Of a stretch of 33,219 nucleotides of DNA, positions 6,884 through 15,080 are shown in pieces (positions within the stretch are counted from its first letter, which is position 1; every line of letters starts with the position of its first letter). A program made the position numbers and the translations under genes. The notes under the pieces were generated by a model that was not told the origin of the DNA, ran no database searches, and worked only from the letters and a program-made list of their open reading frames with translations. The stretch is from an uncultured Planctomycetaceae bacterium (GTDB lineage Bacteria; Planctomycetota; Planctomycetia; Pirellulales; Pirellulaceae), in the NCBI GenBank assembly GCA_937862885.1, contig CALMEE010000049.1, positions 1-33,219 of the forward strand, in the 5' to 3' direction.

Positions 6884-9046
6884 TTGAATATGCCGATGGA
6901 CCCATTTGTCATTGTGTGCAGTTCATGTGCATCTCGACTTAAAGTGACGAACCCGTCATCGGTAGGGCAAGTTCTTGCGTGCCCGAAATGCGGCAACATG
7001 GTCAAAGTCGTCGCTCCAAAAAACTGGAAGCATCCGCAGCTTAGTGAAGACGCCTCAGCTTCATCACCCGCTACATCGCACACTGGCGATCCTGCTCTTT
7101 CTTCAAGCTCAACAGAACAAGCCACGAGCAACAAGCCCGCGACGGTCGGCGACGAGTTTGATGAAATTGACGCCCTGTTGGCTGGGCAGAAAATTGTCCA
7201 CAAGAGACCAATTGCTAGACAACCCGCCCAACGTGTAGCCACAGTGAATGTCAAGCCGTCGGCCCAGTCAGGACCTTCAATTGTGGCCAAACCGGACCGC
7301 GCGAAACAGAGCGGATCAATCGCTCAAGAGTCGGCCGTCCTTCCGACGAATCAGTGGATGGCGGAGCAGTCTCGACTTCGCCAACGAGGGCTTCTACTTG
7401 TCTTCGGCTTGTTGGCGATTGTGGTTACAGGCGTCGTAACAGTAGCGGCACTGTGGACAGGCTCGCGCCCCGACACTCCTGTTGCTCAATCAGACAATGT
7501 GAGCCATGAGGAAGATGGAACGAAAGATCGAGATTCAGAGATTGATCCCGACGACGGTCGCGAGGCAGATTCAGCGTTAGAAATAACTGTCCCAAATCTT
7601 GGCAGCGAGGGCGAGGCGAACGTAGACGAGGCAGAGCTTGTCGAATTGTCAGGCGAAGATGACGATTCAGAGCCTGGCGTACATCATGCTGATGCAATCG
7701 ATGCAGAAAACATGCCCGATGAAATTGATCGAGGGCAGCTACCATTGGATGCGAAGAATCCGTTACAAGACGGAATGGCAAATTGGCCGCTCCAAGGGTT
7801 GGTTGACGGTGAAAATGCTCGACCCAAATCGGCCTTGGATGGTCTTGAGTTCATCCAAAGCATGCTGGCTGAGGATAGACAGAACATCAGCATGCTTGAG
7901 CAATTGAGGTCGGAACAACGTCCAGAGAAAATCGGTATTTCACGTTTATATGTCGCTAAGCCGTCTCCGTTTACCGTCAATATTGACCAGTCTTTGGAAT
8001 ACATGGTCAACGGGTTCCGCACTCGAGCAACGCTGCGACGCTTCTTGGATCGAGTATACCAGATCGGGCGCGTACCGTTTTCAGTGAACGTCGATGCGTT
8101 GTTGGCAATGCAAGTCGACTTTCAAGCGGAACAGGACATCGTTGAAACGGAAATCTCCGTGGCAAACCTTGTTGAAAAACTGCTGACGCCTCGCAATCTA
8201 GTTCTGACCAAGGGCAATTCAAGTGTTCTAGTGGTATCGAGAACTGAAAACGAGATTTCGCAAAAAACTTACGACATTCCTGGAATTGAACTTTTCAACG
8301 ACGATGAACTTCAGTCATTCGTTAACCTAATCACGCACATGCTGCCCGGTGAAATTTGGGATGGCAGCAATGGTGAGACCATCAGTCTCGCAAATAAGCA
8401 ATTAGTATGTCGAAATGTCAATCGAGTTCATTGGAGAATCGATGACCTGCTACGCAAACTGGCATTTGCCGTGGCTGTGAAGGAAAATAATGCAAGTCCG
8501 GACATGCGCTCCAATTATCGTCCTTTATATGAAACCTATCTCCAATTGAAGAGCCTTCAATTGGATAAGAGTTGGATACTGAACCAACGACTTGAGTTTA
8601 TTCTGGACCATCTTGAAACGGACTTTGGCGTAACCGTCTTGGTTGATTGGGACGCTTTGGCGGGCGAGGGCTGGAATCCTGATGTGCTTGTGCCTTGGGA
8701 CCCGGAAAATCGTAACATCGTGGAAATGATGGATGATCTAACTCACGCCATGAAACTTGAGTGGCGCCTCATAACACCAAATCTGATTCAATTAACGACT
8801 CGCAAGAAATTCATCGAAGATTTGATGATCGAGGTGTATCCGCTGAGTAACTATCCAAACAGCAAGCTAGAAAAATCGCAACTGGGCAATCTAATTGAAA
8901 GACAACTGGCATCTGTCGTAGGGGCTGTACCAGGAGCGATTGTTGCCTACAATCCAAAATATGAGTGTATCCTTGCCGTGGCCCCACAAGACCTGCAATT
9001 CCAAATCTCGAAAACGCTGCGTCGGCTGAATGGGGATGATAAATAG
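6884..9046 (+). CDS. Zinc-ribbon, single-TM protein with two secretin-like modules
   Basis: An AGGAG site at 6873-6877 lies 6 bases before TTG 6884 and 12 before ATG 6890; either start is possible (720 or 718 residues). Residues 7-45 form an MJ0042-like zinc ribbon with CSSC (12-15) and CPKC (33-36). A Pro/Ser/Ala-rich linker leads to one membrane helix (about 168-190), then a very acidic segment (about 195-290). Two related modules follow (about 360-520 and 555-715). Each starts with a short alpha/beta unit resembling secretin STN/N domains (paired as RRFLDRVYQIGRVPFSVNVD and EFILDHLETDFGVTVLVDWD). Each ends with a unit of the type 'IELFNDDELQSFVNLI' or 'VYPLSNYPNSKLEKSQLGNL'. The ribbon would be cytosolic and the modules extracytoplasmic. 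The role is unknown; it is probably a planctomycete envelope or assembly protein. Confidence 0.75.
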   Translation: MNMPMDPFVIVCSSCASRLKVTNPSSVGQVLACPKCGNMVKVVAPKNWKHPQLSEDASASSPATSHTGDPALSSSSTEQATSNKPATVGDEFDEIDALLAGQKIVHKRPIARQPAQRVATVNVKPSAQSGPSIVAKPDRAKQSGSIAQESAVLPTNQWMAEQSRLRQRGLLLVFGLLAIVVTGVVTVAALWTGSRPDTPVAQSDNVSHEEDGTKDRDSEIDPDDGREADSALEITVPNLGSEGEANVDEAELVELSGEDDDSEPGVHHADAIDAENMPDEIDRGQLPLDAKNPLQDGMANWPLQGLVDGENARPKSALDGLEFIQSMLAEDRQNISMLEQLRSEQRPEKIGISRLYVAKPSPFTVNIDQSLEYMVNGFRTRATLRRFLDRVYQIGRVPFSVNVDALLAMQVDFQAEQDIVETEISVANLVEKLLTPRNLVLTKGNSSVLVVSRTENEISQKTYDIPGIELFNDDELQSFVNLITHMLPGEIWDGSNGETISLANKQLVCRNVNRVHWRIDDLLRKLAFAVAVKENNASPDMRSNYRPLYETYLQLKSLQLDKSWILNQRLEFILDHLETDFGVTVLVDWDALAGEGWNPDVLVPWDPENRNIVEMMDDLTHAMKLEWRLITPNLIQLTTRKKFIEDLMIEVYPLSNYPNSKLEKSQLGNLIERQLASVVGAVPGAIVAYNPKYECILAVAPQDLQFQISKTLRRLNGDDK

Positions 9047-9273
9047 CGAAACCGCCGATGACAAAATGCTTGATTGAAGTCACCGCGATAACTGGCCGTG
9101 AATGCGTTGAAAACTTAATAGAACGCGGATGAATTACTCAAGGCTACAGTTATGTTCTCGCATGCCGAGGCAGCGGTCAAACTGGACGCTCTCTTGCGCA
9201 TTTTCGAGTGAGAACAGATGGCTCGGCCTTTAGATCATGTCGATCCTATTCAAGTTGCCTCTAACCGCGAGAA

Positions 9274-9702
9274 TCAGTTGACGGACACTTGCTCACGAAA
9301 CAATTTTTCTAGGGACTCACGCAACTGGTCCGCCTCCAAGCTCACTTCATTGGCGAGATAATATTCGTCCATCTCACGCGCCGACTTGGGCCAAATATGA
9401 AACGGTCCAGTGAGTGTATTATGAATCGTCCATTCTCCCACAATTCCTTTTTCGCTATATTGCCCTCGATAATGTACTTGGTGCTTCCCCAAATATCGTT
9501 TCGTCCATTGCACCTGCCCGCTATCGTCGTAGTGCCCCAAGATATGCCATGGTCCAACGTAATCCGTACCTTCTCCTTTCATCGTATTGGCATCGAATAC
9601 AAGATACAGATGCATCCATCCACGATTGGGCTGGTGTTTTTCCAAAAAAAATCCTTTCCATTCACCAGATGGAATTTCTAAAAGTAACTGGTTCTTCGCC
9701 AT
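9274..9702 (-). CDS. Small hypothetical protein, beta-rich
   Basis: I chose ATG 9702 (142 residues); a GTG at 9747 would add 15 residues. GAGAGG lies about 12 bases upstream of the ATG, which is a weak site. There is no signal peptide or membrane helix, so the protein is probably cytosolic. The sequence is built from short Gly- and Trp-containing strands (WKGFF, GWMHLYLVF, VGPWHILGHYD, KRYLGKHQVHYRG, GEWTI, GPFHIWP), which suggests a small beta barrel or lipocalin-like sheet, and ends in a charged helix. It stands alone on the minus strand with 400 bp of non-coding sequence upstream. The function is unknown. Confidence 0.7.
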   Translation of the reverse strand: MAKNQLLLEIPSGEWKGFFLEKHQPNRGWMHLYLVFDANTMKGEGTDYVGPWHILGHYDDSGQVQWTKRYLGKHQVHYRGQYSEKGIVGEWTIHNTLTGPFHIWPKSAREMDEYYLANEVSLEADQLRESLEKLFREQVSVN

Positions 9703-10047
9703 GTTTAATCCGTACCTCTCACCTTTCAACCCGTGAATTGATGCCACGTCGGGGCTTTGTGTTCAATCCGCACCATCGTCATCACACGACGGTCCAGATC
9801 AAAAATTGACCACCAATTGTTGTAGTGCGCGAATCGTGAGCAATACTCTACGAAAACGTTTTAGAACCCAGCGAAAAATTTAACAGTGGCTTTGTGTCTG
9901 GATTTGTTGAGAAAATAGGGAAATCCGGCAGCTGTGTGCCCGCAGCCTCATGTTATATGCGTGTGAACTCGGGCAACTGGACAGTTGTAAAAGTCACGCT
10001 TGCGTTCAGCAGTTGACATCTCGGATCTGAACGCTGACGACCACTAG
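9703..10047. other. Non-coding spacer with a small palindrome
   Basis: No gene is supported here. CAACTG (9974-9979) and CAGTTG (9982-9987) form a perfect short palindrome. The region lies upstream of the minus-strand gene starting at 9702 and so may contain its promoter. Confidence 0.4.
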
Positions 10048-10071
10048 CCGGATCGCGTTACGCGTATCCGG
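10048..10071. repeat. Inverted repeat, possible terminator of the membrane-protein gene
   Basis: CCGGATCGCG (10048-10057) and CGCG-T-ATCCGG (10061-10071) form a ten-pair stem with one bulged base and a three-base loop. It lies 38 bp past the stop of the minus-strand gene at 10109. There is no T-run on the minus side, so it would be an atypical terminator. Confidence 0.45.
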
Positions 10072-10108
10072 GAGGTACAGTCGGCGGAAATAAACCGTTA
10101 CGTTCGAA

Positions 10109-10522
10109 TCACTTTGCCTCATACCACCGTTTCGTATCGTCCTTTATCCAGAATATGAGTAATGGAACGGCCATCGGCACGCAACCGGGACTGGTCAACC
10201 CGATCGAAATCATCACGATACCGTAAACCCACGCGAACGTCGTATACTTCTGGATAAGACCAAAGGCAAAAACGAGTGCCAAAACAAATCCAAGTATGAC
10301 GAGCATTCCTCCTTGGATGAAGTAAATATGCTCATGATCAATTTCACTTTCAACATGATCGGCGTATAGCCAAATCACCACTCCAGCGATCATCACAAGC
10401 AGGTACATTATCGTCATTAGCCACAGGTAAATCCGATAGTACGTGATTACCTTTGGTCGAGCATTCGCTTGGAGAGTCTTGGATTGATCGAATGTTTGCT
10501 GCGGTTGATCGAGATTACTCAT
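10109..10522 (-). CDS. Small multi-pass membrane protein
   Basis: The frame encodes 137 residues from ATG 10522. A hydrophilic Gln-rich N-terminus (1-25) is followed by about four membrane helices (roughly 28-54, 66-90, 96-110 and 113-127) and a charged tail (KDDTKRWYEAK). The second loop holds several acidic and His residues (ESEIDHEHIY). I do not recognise a family. The arrangement resembles the many small four-helix hypothetical proteins of bacteria. No strong ribosome site is visible. It is flanked by non-coding sequence, with an inverted repeat 38 bp past its stop. Confidence 0.75.
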   Translation of the reverse strand: MSNLDQPQQTFDQSKTLQANARPKVITYYRIYLWLMTIMYLLVMIAGVVIWLYADHVESEIDHEHIYFIQGGMLVILGFVLALVFAFGLIQKYTTFAWVYGIVMISIGLTSPGCVPMAVPLLIFWIKDDTKRWYEAK

Positions 10523-10650
10523 AGCTGATTATTAGAGTCGAATGATGAACGGATGTGCCGAGTCACGCTCCGGCAGCCACAACTTAATTATTCCCGAGCG
10601 CTAGGGCCGCTTGTCGAGGACCGATTCAACTTCCAATGACGTCAAAAAGA

Positions 10651-10671
10651 CATGCGAAGTTTCTTCGCATG
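10651..10671 (-). terminator. Rho-independent terminator of the porin gene
   Basis: CATGCGAAG (10651-10659) and CTTCGCATG (10663-10671) form a perfect nine-pair stem with a three-base loop. Read on the minus strand it is followed by TCTTTTTG, the expected U-rich tail. It lies about 125 bp past the stop of the minus-strand gene ending at 10795. Confidence 0.75.
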
Positions 10672-10794
10672 CCCTTTGGTAGTCTCGAAATCCAAAAACT
10701 TCCGCGTCCTAAGGTGTCATTTTGCCCACACCTAAACCCGTTGCTTTGGCACCGTGTGCAAACGTGCAATCTCGGCAAGTCAATGTTTCGCAAC

Positions 10795-12213
10795 TTAGAA
10801 TTGAATCACGGCATCGATACCGAAGTTAGCGGATCGCAAATCAGCATTCTGGAACTGTTCCCCCCAATTGTATCGTATTTCCGGGCGAATCACGACATTG
10901 GACGAAGCACGATAATTCAACCCTGTAGTGTAAGCATAGGTCGATCGAGCGCCGGCACCATTGAGATCTGATTTCCACCATTCCAGCCTTTGGCCGAGAT
11001 CGATGCGTTTTGACCAACGGTAAAACAAATATTGATTTACGCCAAAATTATAGTTGTTGATGCCGCCAGTCTCAGCGGCCAAGTAAGTTGTTTCGATGAC
11101 ATAGTTCCAGCGGCAACCAATCGACTGGTCATAGATCAAAGAATGAGCGTAGCCATCTCCACGTCGACCAAAGTTACCGAAACTTGTGTTGAAGGCGATT
11201 TCCGCTGTTTCCGTAACGCGTCGTGCGTACCTTCCATAAAAGGCCGCGCCGCCGTCGAAACGATCGAATCCAGTATCCCATCCAGTTACATATCCCGCCG
11301 CCACGGAATTCAACCCGTCATCATACGTACCAACCAATCCAGTCATGCTGATCGGAGCCGCCAAAATTGAGGCGTATGACCGCGAGTAGAAAAAGTTCAG
11401 CGGCGAGCGAATCGATTCATAGTTGAACTCGGAAAGAAAATGCCCAGCACGCAATCCGAACGCGTTGTACCGCAATTCACCAAATAGTTGTGGCACTGCC
11501 CAAGCGTAAGGTCCGTGATCGAGGCCATTTTGGAAGTCAAAATTTCCCGGGTTGTTACCGAACGATTGCAAGATGTATGCGTCCGTGCCGTAAACACCGT
11601 CAAGGCGGAATCCCCAGTCCCAGCCACAAACATTCACGGGCGTGCGGTCAATTGTGACCCAGCCTTGGTGCAAATTAAGATCGCCTGGGTTCGTGTTCAA
11701 GAGTCCATCTGAATTATTGTGGTAGCCGCCTTGAAGCCAACCGCTTAGTTGCCAACCTCGACAGCCGCGCGCAAACAACCTGGTCGGCTCAGGGTTGCAC
11801 ACGAGGTCGCTACCGAAGAAGTCATAGCTGTGACCTGGATTCAGGCCTTGATAAGATCTTGGCTGGGCATTTGGATAGGTACTATCCGCAGCATTGTTCC
11901 AACTGTTTGTTGTCTGTTGTTGCGATTGAGCGGACAAGTAAGAATCAAGAGAGTCCATGGGAGCGCTCATGTCCTCCGGGCGACCTGGCGCAATTTCTTG
12001 ATCAGCCGCGGCATCGTCCTGCTTCAGTAGATTGACGATCTTCGAAAGGTTGAACGGCTGTTTTTGTTGTTGCGTTCCTCCGTCGCTATCTGCACCGTTG
12101 CCCGTGCGGCGCGTCGAATGCTGTCCTTGTTGCATGACTTGCGCGCAAATCATCGGCGCCATGCAAAAGAGAAGCATAAAAACCAAAGGCACAAAAAAAT
12201 ATTTGCGAAGCAT
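10795..12213 (-). CDS. Outer-membrane beta-barrel porin, BBP2/OmpL-like
   Basis: ATG 12213 has AAGGAG seven bases upstream and gives 472 residues. A signal peptide covers about 1-24 (MLRKYFF..., cut after ICA). A Gln/Asp/Ser-rich low-complexity stretch (about 25-110) precedes the barrel. From about 120 the sequence alternates aromatic and small residues in strands (GWQLSGWLQGGYHN, WDWGFRLDGVYGTD, LFGELRYNAFGLRAGHF, NYVIETTYLA, VNQYLFYRWSKRIDLGQRLEWW). The final residue is Phe (DAVIQF), the classic C-terminal signal for outer-membrane barrels. It matches the putative beta-barrel porin-2 family first noted in planctomycetes. Its role is presumably diffusion of small solutes through the outer membrane; the substrate is unknown. 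It is monocistronic with its own terminator at 10651-10671. Confidence 0.85.
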   Translation of the reverse strand: MLRKYFFVPLVFMLLFCMAPMICAQVMQQGQHSTRRTGNGADSDGGTQQQKQPFNLSKIVNLLKQDDAAADQEIAPGRPEDMSAPMDSLDSYLSAQSQQQTTNSWNNAADSTYPNAQPRSYQGLNPGHSYDFFGSDLVCNPEPTRLFARGCRGWQLSGWLQGGYHNNSDGLLNTNPGDLNLHQGWVTIDRTPVNVCGWDWGFRLDGVYGTDAYILQSFGNNPGNFDFQNGLDHGPYAWAVPQLFGELRYNAFGLRAGHFLSEFNYESIRSPLNFFYSRSYASILAAPISMTGLVGTYDDGLNSVAAGYVTGWDTGFDRFDGGAAFYGRYARRVTETAEIAFNTSFGNFGRRGDGYAHSLIYDQSIGCRWNYVIETTYLAAETGGINNYNFGVNQYLFYRWSKRIDLGQRLEWWKSDLNGAGARSTYAYTTGLNYRASSNVVIRPEIRYNWGEQFQNADLRSANFGIDAVIQF

Positions 12214-13126
12214 TTGCAGTCTCCTTGAACGGCTCATTGTTCTGGCATGCTCAGAGCCGCCGATGTTGGAGAACTCGTTGCATGAAGTAATTTGTTTGCA
12301 AGTTTGGGCCTAAGGAATGCACTGACTCTCTGGAGCGCACTGCAGAATAAACGCGCCTTGTCAGTCGCGTCCAAATCAGAAAAACATCCCTGTCGTAACT
12401 GGAAAACTCGGTTTCCAGAACCCGTCAACCAACGCAATGGTAGTCAACGAACGATCCATGCCAACGTAACATCACCGTTTTTGGGTGTATTGCCGTTTAC
12501 CCCGATCATTCGTCAAAACCTCGCACCGGGCATGTTCCGCGATTTCAGCTTAATGAGAAATCGCGCTGATATCGTTTTCGTAAGGATCCGAAGAAAAATC
12601 AACAAAACATTGAACAGAAATAACAAGCGAAATATCTGCAATAGCCGTCATCTACGGCATGAACGATCGCCAGGCAAACGCAAGTTCGCTACCAAACTTT
12701 TAAACGGCAACCTACAATCGATTCAATCCTAACTCCTAATACAACTGTTCCTAAGAAAATCAACTCATGGTTTTAACAGTCGATTCACGTTTGCGCGTTA
12801 TGAGGGGCTCCTTGGTGGAGACTCGACACCATGATGACTTTCGGCGAAATCCTTGCGACATCCGCGGATAACAGCCAGGGACTTGCGCCGCCGAGTTGGG
12901 ATTACTCGCGAACGGGATGTCTCGCCGACATTGTTTAAATGTTTTGTTTACCGTCAGTTTGCCGAACGTGATACTTGGCCGTTATCAGCCCCTGGTAATA
13001 GGCGATCTTTTGTCGCTCCCCAATCATTTCGCGGGCATTCCCAGTTCGCATAACGTATATATTTAGTGCACGGACGAATCGCGTTCCGCCAACTTCATCG
13101 CTTGGACGAAAGACTCAAGGCGCCTC
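12214..13126. other. Long divergent intergenic region, 913 bp
   Basis: This separates the porin (minus) from the epimerase (plus) and must contain both promoters. A 146-codon frame at 12292-12732 starts with TTG, is Arg/Asn-rich, lacks a ribosome site and is probably chance. A perfect inverted repeat lies at 12538-12565 (listed separately). No tRNA-like cloverleaf was seen. Confidence 0.5.
12538..12565. repeat. Perfect 9-bp inverted repeat, 10-base loop
   Basis: CGCGATTTC (12538-12546) pairs with GAAATCGCG (12557-12565). No T-run follows on either side, so it looks more like an operator or RNA structure than a terminator. It lies about 325 bp upstream of the porin start and about 560 bp upstream of the epimerase start. 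Confidence 0.5.
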
Positions 13127-14083
13127 ATGCAAAATATTGTCGTTGTTACCGGCGGTGCCGGTTTTATTGGCTCGCACCTAGTGGAAGCTTTGGTGGCTCG
13201 AGGCGACCACGTACGCGTGGTTGACAATTTATCAACAGGTCACCTTAATAACTTAGATGCGGTGAGAGATTCCATCGAGTTTTTTGAGGGGGACGTTAAC
13301 AGCCTCGACTTTTTGACGGAGGTTTTCCGTGGAGCGGATTCTGTTTTTCATCAGGCTGCTCTTGCATCGGTGCCTCTTAGCGTTGAACATCCAGACCGAG
13401 TCCATCACGCTTGTGCGAACGGGACTTTGGCAGTTCTAAGAGCCGCTCATTCCGCTCGTGTGCGGCGCGTTGTCTATGCAGCGTCCAGCAGTTGCTACGG
13501 CAATACGGAAACCGACGCCAATCGCGAAGGCGATGAATTGAAACCACTGTCCCCGTACGCTGCAGCCAAACTCGCCGGCGAATTTTATTGCCAAGCTTTC
13601 TACCACAGCTACGGGTTAGAAACAGTCTCGTTAAGATACTTCAACGTTTTTGGACCCAGGCAAGATCCAAATAGTCCGTATTCAGCGGTGATTCCCATAT
13701 TCGCCAATCGCCTAATCCAGCGTAAACCACCCACGATTTTCGGTGACGGAGAACAGACTCGCGATTTTACCTATGTTGGCAATGTTGTTCAGGGAAACTT
13801 ATTGGCGGCAAGCGCCATGAATGTAGCGGGCCGATCGCTCAATTTGGCGGATGGACGGCGCACAAGTCTATTGCAATTGCTGAATATCCTTCAACAACTC
13901 ATTGGTGATGAGATACAACCACTCTTTGCGCCCGAGCGCCCCGGTGAGGTCAAGCACAGCAAAGCCGATATCACGCTTGCGAGTAAACTGCTTGGTTACC
14001 GTCCGTTGGTGACTTTGGAAGAGGGTTTGCGGCGCACGGTCGAACATTATTGCGGACACTTGGATGCAAGTTGCCTCCCGTAA
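13127..14083 (+). CDS. NAD-dependent nucleotide-sugar epimerase (GalE/WbpP-like)
   Basis: The frame encodes 318 residues from ATG 13127, with AAGG at 13117-13120. It is an extended short-chain dehydrogenase/reductase: the NAD-binding TGGAGFIG is at 8-15, the acidic residue binding the adenosine ribose is Asp33 in VVDNLSTG, the catalytic serines are at 120-122 (ASSSCYG), and the catalytic YxxxK is Tyr144/Lys148 (YAAAK). The motifs RYFNVFGPRQ and GDGEQTRDF are typical of UDP-GlcNAc or UDP-glucose C4-epimerases, closest in style to WbpP. The reaction would invert C4 of a UDP-sugar through a 4-keto intermediate in the cytosol, feeding surface polysaccharide synthesis. No other sugar genes adjoin it, so the exact substrate cannot be fixed. 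Confidence 0.88.
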   Translation: MQNIVVVTGGAGFIGSHLVEALVARGDHVRVVDNLSTGHLNNLDAVRDSIEFFEGDVNSLDFLTEVFRGADSVFHQAALASVPLSVEHPDRVHHACANGTLAVLRAAHSARVRRVVYAASSSCYGNTETDANREGDELKPLSPYAAAKLAGEFYCQAFYHSYGLETVSLRYFNVFGPRQDPNSPYSAVIPIFANRLIQRKPPTIFGDGEQTRDFTYVGNVVQGNLLAASAMNVAGRSLNLADGRRTSLLQLLNILQQLIGDEIQPLFAPERPGEVKHSKADITLASKLLGYRPLVTLEEGLRRTVEHYCGHLDASCLP

Positions 14084-14332
14084 CCAAAAATTCGTCCTCC
14101 TTTTTCGCAAATACACTCCGCGAATAGGCAGGTGCCTACCAAGGGCATCTTATTAATTGTTCGCACCCTCATCGCAAACGTGAAATCATAGACCATTCCG
14201 TATTGCAGTACTCAGTGCCGCTTCAATAGTTAACAGCGGCCCGCACTTGCAAAAAGAATCAAGACTATTTCACCACATGACTCTTGAATGAAGTCCGCTC
14301 ACGCAATAGCTTTCTAACGCGGAACGGTTTTA

Positions 14333-14989
14333 TCATTCCTTTGCCTGCAAACTCTTTACGAACGACTTGAAGCGATCGTAATGAACTTCAATGATCTCAG
14401 CGGGTCCATAAAACTTCAGATAATAGTCACCATTTTTCTTCGTTTCGATAATTGCGCCGAGCATTCGGAAGTTCTCACTTACCTCGCCTGTGCTTCCTGG
14501 CCCCCCTTTATAGGAACCGGAAATATCAATCCAATGCACGGGCAAGCCGTCGATTTCAAGCTCCTCCACTTTCGCGACATCCTCGGTAGACGATCCATCC
14601 TTTTGCTCAAACTGACCGTACCATCTTTGAATATTTCCTTCGACACCGCCGCCGGATTGCATGATCGTTAACCGTCCGTCTTCTAATTTTCCAGCCTGGT
14701 CACCTTCCAAGTTCATGGCATACTCCGCTTCAATCATATTGAAGCGAGGTACCTTCTTCGTCCAAGATTTTGGAGCAGCGAGCTTGAGTGCCCCACCTGC
14801 CAACTCGATTACATCAACGTCTTCATTTTCTTGATCGCTATCCTGCTTATTCGCGTCGTCTTGGTCCGTTTTATTGGTTTGCTCTTGCTTGCCGTCTTGA
14901 TGCATCATGGCCGCCTGCGACTCCAGAACTTCGCCAGAAACCATGAAGCAAACAACAAAACTGCCGATCAATCGTCTAATCAATTTCAT
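14333..14989 (-). CDS. Small exported hypothetical protein
   Basis: ATG 14989 (218 residues) is preferred because it begins a signal peptide (MKLIRRLIGSFVVCFMVSG, about 1-26) and has GGGG eight bases upstream; a start at 15055 would put 22 residues before it. A Gln/Asp/Asn/Lys-rich disordered stretch (about 30-62) precedes a compact domain (about 65-215). That domain holds KLAAPKSWTKKVPR, EAEYAM, RLTIMQSGGG, WIDISGSYKGG and GDYYLKFYGPAE, and resembles uncharacterised planctomycete periplasmic proteins. The function is unknown. It lies 91 bp downstream of the oligopeptidase gene on the same strand and may share its transcript. Confidence 0.75.
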   Translation of the reverse strand: MKLIRRLIGSFVVCFMVSGEVLESQAAMMHQDGKQEQTNKTDQDDANKQDSDQENEDVDVIELAGGALKLAAPKSWTKKVPRFNMIEAEYAMNLEGDQAGKLEDGRLTIMQSGGGVEGNIQRWYGQFEQKDGSSTEDVAKVEELEIDGLPVHWIDISGSYKGGPGSTGEVSENFRMLGAIIETKKNGDYYLKFYGPAEIIEVHYDRFKSFVKSLQAKE

Positions 14990-15080
14990 TTCAAATCCCC
15001 TGTTCAACAAAAGTCTAAATTCAGTATCAATTTGAGAACGCCCTCCAATCGCCATGAAAGAAAATTCAATCCAACGACGT

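Noticed and set aside
12292..12732. 146-codon plus-strand frame upstream of the epimerase
   Set aside because: It starts with TTG without a ribosome site, has an Arg/Asn-rich composition and no motif, and overlaps the divergent promoter region.
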